The notes: a model not told the origin generated them from the letters alone. A stretch of 36,852 bases of DNA from Clostridia bacterium (GCA_017936615.1 JAGBFF010000089.1:1-36852), one strand, 5' to 3'. Positions 16,660 to 24,881 are shown, numbered from the stretch's first letter. Numbers and translations: made by a program.

Positions 16660-19600
16660 TTACCAGATCGGGGTAACGATCTGATGGCTCGTGCTATCGG
16701 TCACCGAGTAGTAGTGCCGCAAAATCTGCACATAATTCCAGCCTTCCTCGTTGGCATACCCCACCGCGCCCATCTGGCTCAGGCCGACACCGTGACCCCA
16801 ACCCTGCGTAGTGATGGTCACTGTATCGGTGGACGCATCGTACGCAACGCGAAACGCGTGTGACCGCAGACCAAGCGCCTGACGGATGTTGTAACCCGTC
16901 AGCGGCTTCTTGTTGCCGCGCGCATCCACGTAGTAGAAATTGGTGTGGAACACAAAATTCCAAGCATCACCCGAGCCTGCCGTGCCGTCGCCGTCGTACG
17001 AAAGCACGCGAAGCGGTGCCACCCCGTCCTCAGCTTTAAACTGATCCTCCGGAACCACGTAGTTGCTGTGTTTGTCCAACACGTTTTTCTGCATCCACGC
17101 ACGGACCTCTTCGTATAACTCGGCACGGGTAAAGGTCAGCGTTGCCTCAAACTTACCCATACCTCCGTACTTGGCATAACTGGAGGCATTGTCGTATTTA
17201 CTGATCACACTCTTGGCATACGGAAGCGTGCCGCTCCACACCTTATTGCTGGATGCGGTATAGCCGCCGGTGGCAGCAAAATAGGAGGTTGAACAGAACT
17301 GCTTGGCGATGGTTGCCTTGGAGAGATCCAGCAGCTTAACACCAAGCACCTCGCCGACAGCATCGTAGATCTTTTTGTCGTTGGCAGAGTTCTTGATGTC
17401 CAGCGCCTTGAGCGAACAGGCGTACGGCTTGTTGTAATTCACGTTATACCACAAAATGTATGTATAGGACACGACCGCCTGTGCCTTCTGCGCTTCGGTG
17501 GAGTTCACCATCGTGGCCGCCGAGCCCAGCTCCGAATTGACGACCTGCGCCACCAACCGCTGCAGCTCCTCTTTGGTGGTGGGGCGAACGTACCCGTCCT
17601 CACCTTCAAGATCGTCCGTGGTGTTCGTGCTGATTTTCAGCACGAAATAACTCATCACATCATATTCCGACACCGTACCCTGCACCGTTCCCAACGCCGG
17701 CGGCGTGGGCGGTGTGACATCTGCGTTCGGAGGACGGGTCACCGTCGGACGAGGCATCGTGCTCGTGCTGCTCGACGTTGTTGTTTCACCGATCAACGAA
17801 TCCGGCTCCTCGTTAAGTGTCGTCTCGGTCGGCTTTTTTGTGGTCGTTGTGGTCGGTTTTTTTGTCGTTGTCGTCGTCGGCTTGGTCGAGTCCGGTGTAT
17901 TCGTTCCCGTCGTGGTCGACTCGGTCGTTGCATCGGAGCTCTGCATCTCCTGCCAGATCGACGGCATTAGCACCGTCTTGTTGAGACGCGCCTTGGAAAG
18001 GTCGTTCTCTTTATCCTCGTTCGCACGAACGCGTCGCGCCGCAACAACGATACGGGCATCGCTGAAGCTGTATTCGATCGGGGTGGTCAGCAGGAGCAGA
18101 TCGTCACCCTCCTGAATGTCCACCGGCGTGTCGAACAACGACCGCAGACGCAGCTGCGCCACATATTCCAAAAACGCCTCTTCGCTTTGGAACTCATCCA
18201 CCGTGAAGTCGAAGGCATCCTCCGATTCATCGCCGTCCTGCACCAATACCACCGCGAACACCTTATAGCTGTTTTCACGGTACAGCGTGCTGAAATCCAC
18301 GGTAGGATGCTCTTTCAAGTAGGCAAGCTCGGTATATCCCGCCAGATCTGAGAACATCTGTCCGCTTTGTGTATTGTTTCCGTAGATCACCAGCGACCGA
18401 TTCGACGTATGCGGCGTGATCACCGTGCCTGCTTCAACGTGCAGCGTACCGAAAATCGAGGTCTCCTCATAGAAATTACGGCCGTTGTAATATCCCTCCG
18501 ACGGGTTGATTACCACGGGATGGCTGATCGCGGTATCCTCCACGACCAACCAGCCGCGCACGTCATTGTTGATGCTGTACAAGCCGGTAAACTGCGACAG
18601 CATACTGTCCGGATATTTGACAGAACCCGGCTCAATATCCGCCAACCCCTGCCAATCCAAGCCTAGGCTGTAGATCTCGTTCAGATCCTTGATCTCCTGA
18701 TTATGCTGATGCGGACGCAGAAACAACGCGTAAACCGCCACGACCGCCGCCATCAGCAGCACCAGCAGCAGCGACAGCCATATCCAATGCCGTCCCCGCA
18801 TCGTGGGTGCCGGCTTGCGCGGTGAGGGTGCGATGGGCTGTTGCATTTTATCCAGCGGCTGTCCGCCCGCCATAACACCCGGATACGCCTCCAAATAGCG
18901 ACGCGTCATATCCAGTGCGTACAGCGTCGCCGCATTACGGATCTGCTCGCGGTCTTTCACTTCGCCGCCGGCAAAAATGCGTTTCGCCCACACACGGCGA
19001 TCATCCGCCAGTGCAACGTACACCGTACCGACCTCTTTCCCCTCGCTGGGATCAGGGCCGGCAACGCCGGTGATGCCGATACCGATATCCGCGCCGCCCA
19101 CACGGCGGGCACCCGCCGCCATCGCAGCGGCAACCTCAGGAGCTACCGTGCCCTGTGCTTCCAGCAGTGCTTCCGGCACACCGAGGACCTGCCGCTTGAT
19201 CTCCGGAGAATACGCGGCAATGCCGCACTCAAACACCTGCGACACGCCGGGAATCTCGGTCAATTTTCCGGAAAGCAGTCCCGCCGTGCAGGACTCCGCC
19301 GTTGCGATCTTCTTGTTGCGCTCTTTGAGCTGCTCCACAACGGTTTTCGCCAAGCCGCCGGTGTCCACGCCATACACGGCCGTACCCAACCGCTCGCGGA
19401 TCTCGTCGATCACGGGACGGCACAGTTCGTCCGCCGCGTCTTCATCTGCCGCCTTGGCAGTCACACGCAACTGGACCTCACCTTCCTTGGCATACGGCGC
19501 CACCGTGGGGTTCGCACTTTCCATCAGGTCGTGCAACCGCTCGTCGATCGCTGCTTCGGGAATACCGAACACGCCGATCGTGTGCGAACGGATCGTCTCA

Positions 19601-20118
19601 CCCGAAAACCGCTGCAAAAACGGCGCAACATACCCCAAAAACATCGGGGTCAGCTCCTTCGGCGGGCCGGGAAGTAAAATAACGCACTTCCCGTCCTTCT
19701 CTACGGCACATCCCGGGGCGGTACCGTGGTCGTTGGGAAATACGGTGCACCCCTCCGGGAGCATCGCCTGCTTGCGGTTGTTTTCGGTATATTCCTTACC
19801 GGTGCTACGGAAATACTCCTGAATGCGCACATCGCTTTCCTCGTGAAGCACCAACGGAATATCCAACGCTTTCGCAACCGTTTCACGTGTCAGGTCGTCC
19901 TCGGTCGGCCCAAGACCACCGGTAAGAATGACCATGTCGCAGCGCGACAACGCGAGTGACAGTGCGCATTCCAACCGCTCGCGGTTGTCGCCCACCGTTG
20001 ACTGATACAGCGTGTCGATGCCATACACCGCCAGCTCACGGGACAAAAACTGGCTATTGGAGTTGACAATATCCCCCAGCAACAGCTCCGTGCCGACAGT
20101 CAGTATTTCTGCGTTCAT
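16660..20118 (-). CDS. CinA - membrane segment - degenerate sortase - Thr-rich linker - SpoIID fusion protein
   Basis: A continuous 1152-residue reading frame. Residues 1-412 are full-length CinA (MoCF-like domain with TGGLGPTEDDLTRE; PncC nicotinamide-nucleotide amidase domain with ATAESCTAGLLSG and GITGVAGP). Residues 444-466 form one membrane helix. About 480-725 is a class B sortase fold whose catalytic His is Asn581 (YGNN for YGHN) and whose Cys is Pro680 (LLTTP for LSTC), with Arg689 kept. Residues 725-810 are a Thr/Pro-rich linker with a tandem TTTTTKKP repeat. Residues 811-1152 are SpoIID/LytB-like with candidate catalytic E863 and GWGHG at 1106-1110. The ATG at 20118 has AAAGGTGG upstream. 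CinA would lie in the cytoplasm, the rest outside. An internal ATG at 18873 with GGAGG 14 bases upstream could also yield the envelope part alone. A lost stop codon or assembly error cannot be excluded. Confidence 0.85.
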   Translation of the reverse strand: MNAEILTVGTELLLGDIVNSNSQFLSRELAVYGIDTLYQSTVGDNRERLECALSLALSRCDMVILTGGLGPTEDDLTRETVAKALDIPLVLHEESDVRIQEYFRSTGKEYTENNRKQAMLPEGCTVFPNDHGTAPGCAVEKDGKCVILLPGPPKELTPMFLGYVAPFLQRFSGETIRSHTIGVFGIPEAAIDERLHDLMESANPTVAPYAKEGEVQLRVTAKAADEDAADELCRPVIDEIRERLGTAVYGVDTGGLAKTVVEQLKERNKKIATAESCTAGLLSGKLTEIPGVSQVFECGIAAYSPEIKRQVLGVPEALLEAQGTVAPEVAAAMAAGARRVGGADIGIGITGVAGPDPSEGKEVGTVYVALADDRRVWAKRIFAGGEVKDREQIRNAATLYALDMTRRYLEAYPGVMAGGQPLDKMQQPIAPSPRKPAPTMRGRHWIWLSLLLVLLMAAVVAVYALFLRPHQHNQEIKDLNEIYSLGLDWQGLADIEPGSVKYPDSMLSQFTGLYSINNDVRGWLVVEDTAISHPVVINPSEGYYNGRNFYEETSIFGTLHVEAGTVITPHTSNRSLVIYGNNTQSGQMFSDLAGYTELAYLKEHPTVDFSTLYRENSYKVFAVVLVQDGDESEDAFDFTVDEFQSEEAFLEYVAQLRLRSLFDTPVDIQEGDDLLLLTTPIEYSFSDARIVVAARRVRANEDKENDLSKARLNKTVLMPSIWQEMQSSDATTESTTTGTNTPDSTKPTTTTTKKPTTTTTKKPTETTLNEEPDSLIGETTTSSSTSTMPRPTVTRPPNADVTPPTPPALGTVQGTVSEYDVMSYFVLKISTNTTDDLEGEDGYVRPTTKEELQRLVAQVVNSELGSAATMVNSTEAQKAQAVVSYTYILWYNVNYNKPYACSLKALDIKNSANDKKIYDAVGEVLGVKLLDLSKATIAKQFCSTSYFAATGGYTASSNKVWSGTLPYAKSVISKYDNASSYAKYGGMGKFEATLTFTRAELYEEVRAWMQKNVLDKHSNYVVPEDQFKAEDGVAPLRVLSYDGDGTAGSGDAWNFVFHTNFYYVDARGNKKPLTGYNIRQALGLRSHAFRVAYDASTDTVTITTQGWGHGVGLSQMGAVGYANEEGWNYVQILRHYYSVTDSTSHQIVTPIW
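17690..17946 (-). repeat. Thr/Pro-rich linker coding region with short tandem repeats
   Basis: Low-complexity coding DNA for residues about 725-810 of the CinA fusion. It contains two tandem KKPTTTTT-like units and many Thr codons; the plus strand shows repeated TTTTTTGT and GTCGTTGT blocks. It probably forms an extended wall-spanning spacer between the pseudosortase and SpoIID domains, and the repeat could vary in length by slippage. Confidence 0.7.
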
Positions 20119-20154
20119 AGATCTCGCCACCTTTGTTGTGGAATCGCGTCGAAG

Positions 20155-21324
20155 TTACATGCGCTCCGTACGCACGCCGGCGATCGCCTCCGCGATCAGC
20201 TCATCAACCGGCAATTTCTGTTCCGCCTGCTCCAGCTCCTCCACGCGCGGACGCGTGCGCGGGTGGCGCGGCGTAAACACGGTACAGCAATCCTCATACG
20301 GCTGGATGGACGTCTCAAACGTACCGATCCGCCGCGCAATAGCTATAATTTCCTCTTTATCCATGCCGATGACCGGACGAAACACCGGCAACGTTGCCAC
20401 CGCGTCGGTGCATTGCAGCGCCCCGATCGTCTGACTGGCCACCTGTCCGACGCTCTCACCGGTGATAAGTGCACCGCACCCCTTTTCTTCGGCAATGCGT
20501 GATGCAATCTTCATCATAAACCGCCGCATGATAAGCGTAAACAGTTCCTCGGGACAGTGCCGCCCGATCTCCTCCTGAATATGCGTAAACGGCACGATGT
20601 ACAGCGTCGTGTGCCCCGCATACTCACCGACCTGCTGCAAGAGGGTCTTGACCTTCAGCTCGGCGCGCTCACTGGTGTACGGTGGTGATGCAAAATGCAC
20701 TGCGGCAAGTTCAATGCCGCGCTTGGCCATCATATACGCCGCCACCGGGGAATCGATGCCGCCGGACAGCAGGATCGCCGCTTTGCCACCGGTACCCACC
20801 GGCATACCGCCCGCACCGGGCAGCTGCGGCCCATGGATATACGCAGCAAAATCGCGGATCTCCACCCACACCGTAACCTCGGGATTGTGAACGTCTACCG
20901 ACAGGTGGGGATACACCTTCAACAGATGCTCCCCCACCTGCGCGCAGAGCTGCGGTGAGGTGAGAGGAAATCGCTTGTCCGCGCGCTTCGCCTCCACCTT
21001 GAAGGTTCTGGCGCGGCGCAGCGGCTGTTCCAGATAGGTCGTTACCGCGTGGACGATCGCCGACAGCTCCTTCTCCGTCACGCAAGCGCGCGAAAATGCC
21101 GAAATACCGAACACCTTGGCAACGCGGTCGCTGACCTCGTCCCAGTCCACCGTCTCGTCCTGCGGCTCGATATAAATGGTGGATTGCGCCTTGCGGAAAG
21201 TAAACAACCCCAACGGCTTGAGCCGCCACCGCAGGTTTTTGATGAGAACCTCCTCAAACGTACCGCGGTTAAGACCCTTTAGCGCCAATTCACCGTTTTT
21301 TATCAGGATAACTTCCTTTGCCAT
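20155..21324 (-). CDS. thiI: tRNA 4-thiouridine synthase ThiI
   Basis: Adenylates and thiolates U8 of tRNA using sulfur from a cysteine desulfurase, and in some bacteria also feeds thiamine synthesis. The 389 residues have an N-terminal ferredoxin-like region, a THUMP domain (about 60-165) and a PP-loop ATPase domain with SGGIDS at 187-192. There is no C-terminal rhodanese domain, as is usual in Firmicutes, so sulfur should come directly from the partner desulfurase encoded two genes upstream. The ATG at 21324 has AGGAG 7 bases upstream; the earlier in-frame start lies in the end of the sortase gene. Confidence 0.95.
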   Translation of the reverse strand: MAKEVILIKNGELALKGLNRGTFEEVLIKNLRWRLKPLGLFTFRKAQSTIYIEPQDETVDWDEVSDRVAKVFGISAFSRACVTEKELSAIVHAVTTYLEQPLRRARTFKVEAKRADKRFPLTSPQLCAQVGEHLLKVYPHLSVDVHNPEVTVWVEIRDFAAYIHGPQLPGAGGMPVGTGGKAAILLSGGIDSPVAAYMMAKRGIELAAVHFASPPYTSERAELKVKTLLQQVGEYAGHTTLYIVPFTHIQEEIGRHCPEELFTLIMRRFMMKIASRIAEEKGCGALITGESVGQVASQTIGALQCTDAVATLPVFRPVIGMDKEEIIAIARRIGTFETSIQPYEDCCTVFTPRHPRTRPRVEELEQAEQKLPVDELIAEAIAGVRTERM

Positions 21325-21344
21325 GCTGTTACTCCTTTGTCGGA

Positions 21345-22373
21345 TCACCGGTACTGCTCAGGCAGCTCCAGCTCCTGATTGACATACCACGCCTTCGGCA
21401 TCAGCACGTCCTTGTTGACTACTGTTTTGGATGCATCCACGTCCGCGCTTTCACCCTCGCGCAGCCGCCGTGCCACAACGATCGTGCGACCGTTTTTCAG
21501 CGTGGTATCCTTTTTGTTGCTGCAGGTGGACAGGGTAAGCAGCTGATCGTCCGCATTCACATCGACGTCGCCGAAATCGTACAGCGACCGCTCACGGATC
21601 TTGTCAACAAACGACGAGAACTGCGTGTCACTGCCGAACTCGGTACGAATATAGTTGAAAGCACCGGCACCGGTGGCATCCGCGTCGATCACCATAACGG
21701 CGAACACTTTATAAGTCACCTTTTCGCCGTAAGCGTTGTCCAGCGTCAGCGTTTCCAGCGTGCGCGCACGCTGCTCGTTCTGCGAAACCAGTAAATTGAA
21801 CTTGGAAAACATCAAGCCGCTCTTCAAATTGTGCCCATAGATCACGAGATTACGCTCCTCGTCAAATCGGGTCAGATCGTTCCGATAATCGAAAAACAGC
21901 GTCCCCGCTTTATCCTTATCTCCCAAAAAGTCGATATCCAGATACTTATCGTTGTCTGCGGCCTGCACCACCGGGTTATCAACCGTCCCCTCGAACAGAT
22001 CCTCCTGCCCCGTGGTTTTGAAGGTCAGCCACCCGGCAATATCGGGATTGCGGGCGTAGAGTGCCTTAAAGTTGCTCCCCAGTCCCTCTGGATACGCAAT
22101 ATCCTCGGGGATCTCATCGACATCCACACCGTCCGTCTCACCGCTGATGTACAGATCTCGCATGGAGCTGGTGACCTCCTGCGTGTGCTGCGGCTGAAGG
22201 TACAGCTCATCCATCAAATAATAACCGGAGCAAAGAAATACCGTGAGCGCCGTTAAAAAAGCTATCTTACGGATCCACTCCCGACGGCTGTCGCCGCGCA
22301 GCGGAACGACCGCCCGCAGCACACGCACGGCCCCACGCCCGATGATCTTTAACACGTTTTTCATTTGGTTCAT
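21345..22373 (-). CDS. srtB: Class B sortase
   Basis: Membrane-anchored transpeptidase that attaches sorting-signal proteins to peptidoglycan or pili. The 342 residues have one membrane helix (about 33-53) and a C-terminal sortase domain with an intact triad: H181 in LVIYGHN, C284 in TLSTC and R296 in NGRTIVVARR. It is clearly paralogous to the degenerate sortase inside the CinA fusion downstream, including the C-terminal NKxVLMPxxW tail. The ATG overlaps the desulfurase stop by 4 bases, with AGGAGG upstream. I see no sortase substrate with a sorting signal in this window. Confidence 0.92.
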   Translation of the reverse strand: MNQMKNVLKIIGRGAVRVLRAVVPLRGDSRREWIRKIAFLTALTVFLCSGYYLMDELYLQPQHTQEVTSSMRDLYISGETDGVDVDEIPEDIAYPEGLGSNFKALYARNPDIAGWLTFKTTGQEDLFEGTVDNPVVQAADNDKYLDIDFLGDKDKAGTLFFDYRNDLTRFDEERNLVIYGHNLKSGLMFSKFNLLVSQNEQRARTLETLTLDNAYGEKVTYKVFAVMVIDADATGAGAFNYIRTEFGSDTQFSSFVDKIRERSLYDFGDVDVNADDQLLTLSTCSNKKDTTLKNGRTIVVARRLREGESADVDASKTVVNKDVLMPKAWYVNQELELPEQYR

Positions 22374-23503
22374 GTGCGCCTCCTTTGCAGCGTTGCCGCT
22401 GCGTCCCGCAAAGCCTGTGCCAGCGCCCGCACCTCATCCTCTGTGTTTTGATAGCAAAAACTGATCCGCAGCGACGAATCGATCTCCGCTGCAGGCAGCC
22501 CCATCGCCTCCAGCACCGCGCTGTGCTGCCCTTTGGAGCAGGCAGAGCCGGACGAAACGTAGATCTCCCGTGCCGCCAAAAAATGCAGCAGCGTTTCGCT
22601 GCGAATACCGGGGATCGACAAATGCACGATATACGGTACACCTCCCGGCGGCAGATGCCACCGTACCTCCGGCAGCGTCTGCAGCTCGGCAATCAACGTC
22701 TCCCGCAGTACCGTGTAATGTGCTTGCTGTGCATCCACCGACGGAACGGCGGCAGCCGCCGCGCCGAAGCCAACGATCGCCGGCACCGCCTCGGTGCCGC
22801 TGCGAAGCCCCTTTTCCTGCCCACCGCCAAGCATACGCGGCAGCAGGCGAACACCCTTGCGGACGTACAGAGCGCCGCACCCTTTCGGCCCGTGCAGCTT
22901 ATGCGCACTGACCGACATAAGATCCACACCCCAGCGTTCCGCTTTCAGCAGTAGCTTACCCGCCGCCTGCACGCAATCGGTATGGAACACCGCCTGCGGA
23001 GCGCGCTCCTTGACCGCGTCGACCATGGCGGGAATATCAAACCGTGCGCCGGTCTCGTTGTTGACCGCCATCACGCTGACAAGGGTCGTATCTGCCGTGC
23101 AGGCTGCCGCCAATCGTTCCGGCGAGATAGTGCCGTCCGCAGCAGGTTTAACACGAGTAACAGTCCATCCCTGGTGTTCCAGTTCGTCGAAGCACGCTGC
23201 AACAGACGGGTGCTCCACTGCGGTGGTGACCGCCACAGGAGGGCGCCGCCGCAACGCAGCCGCGGTGCCTAAAATTGCCAGATTGTTCGCCTCTGTGCCG
23301 CTGCCGGTAAAGGTGATCTGCTCCGGCTTGGCTCCCATCAGCGCCGCCACCTCCGCGCGTGCCTGCGCGACCTCCTGCTCAGCACGCACACCCATCGTGT
23401 GCAAAGAGGACGGATTACCGTACACCTCGGTCATCACGCGCATCATACGCGCGACGGACGCTTCGCACACCGCGGTAGTCGCACTGTTATCGAAATACGC
23501 CAT
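22370..23503 (-). CDS. Cysteine desulfurase (NifS/IscS family)
   Basis: A PLP enzyme that moves sulfur from cysteine to an active-site cysteine persulfide. The 377 residues begin AYFDNSATT after Met and contain the PLP lysine K202 (SAHKLHGPKG) and the catalytic loop cysteine C322 (SSGSACSKGQ), typical of group I enzymes. With thiI in the same operon it probably supplies sulfur for tRNA s4U8. The start at 23503 has GGAGAGG 6 bases upstream; the ATG at 23509 would abut the site. Whether it also serves Fe-S assembly is open. Confidence 0.93.
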   Translation of the reverse strand: MAYFDNSATTAVCEASVARMMRVMTEVYGNPSSLHTMGVRAEQEVAQARAEVAALMGAKPEQITFTGSGTEANNLAILGTAAALRRRPPVAVTTAVEHPSVAACFDELEHQGWTVTRVKPAADGTISPERLAAACTADTTLVSVMAVNNETGARFDIPAMVDAVKERAPQAVFHTDCVQAAGKLLLKAERWGVDLMSVSAHKLHGPKGCGALYVRKGVRLLPRMLGGGQEKGLRSGTEAVPAIVGFGAAAAAVPSVDAQQAHYTVLRETLIAELQTLPEVRWHLPPGGVPYIVHLSIPGIRSETLLHFLAAREIYVSSGSACSKGQHSAVLEAMGLPAAEIDSSLRISFCYQNTEDEVRALAQALRDAAATLQRRRT

Positions 23504-23555
23504 GCCCATCCTCTCCCTTCTGCCAAACAGCAACACTTTCCTTTTTAACTAATGT

Positions 23556-23584
23556 ATTATAGCATATTATCCCCCAAGTTACAA
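23556..23584 (-). promoter_or_regulatory. Sigma-A promoter of the desulfurase-sortase-thiI-cinA operon
   Basis: Minus-strand TTGTAA (23584-23579), a 17-base spacer and consensus TATAAT (23561-23556). It drives the operon starting at 23503. Confidence 0.85.
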
Positions 23585-23586
23585 CT

Positions 23587-23607
23587 ACAACATTTTTACA
23601 ATGTTGT
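23587..23607. promoter_or_regulatory. Palindromic operator candidate upstream of the -35
   Basis: ACAACATT (23587-23594) and AATGTTGT (23600-23607) form a perfect 8-base inverted repeat with a 5-base spacer, two bases upstream of the -35. This position suits an activator or a repressor. No regulator gene lies next to it, so the binder is unknown. Confidence 0.55.
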
Positions 23608-23751
23608 TACTGCCCAAGCCGTTGCTTTATACAAAAGTATCTCACATATCACAGCAAAATAGATGTACGGAAAGCGGAGATCATCCCGCAACGAAAAAAC
23701 GCTTTACGAGCGCAGTACAGACGCTTGGCCCCATCCTTATATAAGCACAAA
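23608..23751. other. Intergenic stretch with no gene seen
   Basis: About 144 bases between the desulfurase promoter and the rpsI terminator. It holds a weak CGCT/AGCG stem followed by a T-run on the minus strand (near 23695-23712), and I see no reading frame or RNA family that I can support. Confidence 0.5.
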
Positions 23752-23778
23752 AAAGCCCTCGGAAATTCCGAGGGCTTT
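23752..23778 (-). terminator. Terminator of the rplM-rpsI operon
   Basis: Stem AAAGCCCTCGGAA (23752-23764) with TTCCGAGGGCTTT (23766-23778), followed on the minus strand by a T-run. It lies 20 bases after the rpsI stop. Confidence 0.93.
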
Positions 23779-23798
23779 CGTTTGGCACGATGTAAAAA

Positions 23799-24203
23799 TC
23801 AGCGCTTGGAGAACTGCGGTGCGCGACGAGCGGCCTTCAAGCCGTACTTCTTACGCTCCTTCATTCTCGGGTCGCGGGTCAGGAACCCGGCCTTCTTCAA
23901 CTGCGGACGCAGCTCTTCGCTGTTGTACTGCAGCAGCGCACGGGCGATACCGTGACGGATCGCACCGGCCTGACCGGTGACGCCGCCGCCGGCAACGCGG
24001 CACTCGATGTCAAACTTCTCCGTCAGCGCGGTAAGCACCAGGGGCTGACGCACGATGACCTTCAGGGTCTCCAGACCGAAATAGTCGTTGATATCACGGC
24101 CGTTGATCGTCACGTTGCCGGTACCGTTGTACAGGCGCACGCGGGCAACCGACTTCTTGCGGCGGCCGGTGCCGTAAAAATACGGTCTCTTATTGTAATC
24201 CAT
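23799..24203 (-). CDS. rpsI: 30S ribosomal protein S9
   Basis: Encodes S9, whose C-terminal tail contacts the P-site tRNA. The 134 residues contain [20 protein letters not shown] and end in the conserved [17 protein letters not shown]. The ATG at 24203 has GGAGG 8 bases upstream; the earlier in-frame ATG at 24221 overlaps the rplM end and lacks a site. Standard rplM-rpsI pair. Confidence 0.97.
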   Translation of the reverse strand: MDYNKRPYFYGTGRRKKSVARVRLYNGTGNVTINGRDINDYFGLETLKVIVRQPLVLTALTEKFDIECRVAGGGVTGQAGAIRHGIARALLQYNSEELRPQLKKAGFLTRDPRMKERKKYGLKAARRAPQFSKR

Positions 24204-24220
24204 GTGAACAGCCTCCTTCA

Positions 24221-24649
24221 TTAAAACTCAAACGCTTCGGGCTTCTGCGCAGCGTGGTCATGCTGCGCACCGGCGAACACGCGAAGACGCGCGCTGGCCT
24301 GACGACCCAACGTGTTGTTCGGAATCATGCCGTTCACAGCCAGCTCCATCGCCTTTTCGGGGCGCTGAGCCATAAGGGTGGAGTACTTGGTAGCCTTCAG
24401 GTTACCGATCCAACCGGTGTGACGGTACCAAACCTTCTGTTCGGCCTTCTTACCGGTCAGAACAGCCTCGGCGCAGTTGATGATGATCACATGATCACCG
24501 CAATCCACGTGAGGAGTGTAGGTGGGCTTATGCTTACCACGGAGCAGCACGGCAGCCTGAGCAGCCACACGGCCCAGCGGCTTTCCGGCGGCGTCGATCA
24601 CATACCATTTGCGCTCGACCTGACCGGCTTTTGCCATATAGGTGGACAT
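24221..24649 (-). CDS. rplM: 50S ribosomal protein L13
   Basis: Encodes L13, an early large-subunit assembly protein. The 142 residues contain [38 protein letters not shown] and the motif [25 protein letters not shown] precedes the ATG by 8 bases. The leader is short (about 39 bases), with no room for the longer L13 leader RNA known from bacilli. Confidence 0.97.
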   Translation of the reverse strand: MSTYMAKAGQVERKWYVIDAAGKPLGRVAAQAAVLLRGKHKPTYTPHVDCGDHVIIINCAEAVLTGKKAEQKVWYRHTGWIGNLKATKYSTLMAQRPEKAMELAVNGMIPNNTLGRQASARLRVFAGAQHDHAAQKPEAFEF

Positions 24650-24694
24650 GGTGAAAACCTCCTGTTAATAGTATCTTTTTTCACAGCTTGCCTA

Positions 24695-24723
24695 TCATAT
24701 CACACCCGTTTTCGGCTGTCAAG
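24695..24723 (-). promoter_or_regulatory. Sigma-A promoter of rplM-rpsI
   Basis: Minus-strand consensus TTGACA (24723-24718), 17-base spacer and TATGAT (24700-24695), with an AT-rich region upstream. Confidence 0.9.
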
Positions 24724-24752
24724 ACTAATTTTACGGAATTTTTAATTTATAT

Positions 24753-24828
24753 CCCTCTATCTCTCGTTTTCTCTCATTTTCTCTCCTGTTTTCTCTGTTT
24801 CTCATTTTTCATTTCACTTTTTACTTAC
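24753..24828. repeat. Pyrimidine-rich quasi-repeat between divergent promoters
   Basis: About 75 bases almost purely C/T on the plus strand, built of repeated CTCTC blocks separated by T-tracts (CTCTCGTTTT, CTCTCATTTT, CTCTCCTGTTTT) at roughly 10-12 base spacing. It lies between the rplM and radC promoters. The phased T-tracts suggest bent DNA, and the strand asymmetry could support triplex formation. No gene is present. Confidence 0.5.
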
Positions 24829-24852
24829 TGTCGAATTTTGTAAAAATAGCCC

Positions 24853-24881
24853 TTTTCATCGCCTGCTACCTTTGGTATAAT
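24853..24881 (+). promoter_or_regulatory. Promoter of radC
   Basis: TTTTCA (24853-24858) and consensus TATAAT (24876-24881) are separated by 17 bases. The -35 is a weak match. The predicted start is about 15 bases before the radC ATG. Confidence 0.7.

Noticed and set aside
16433-16660. A T-box riboswitch in front of the aro operon
   Set aside because: There is no specifier loop or the conserved T-box sequence; the leader peptide with alternative pairing explains the region.
23608-23751. A small RNA gene between rpsI and the desulfurase promoter
   Set aside because: Only a 4-base stem with a T-run is seen; no promoter or known RNA family supports it.
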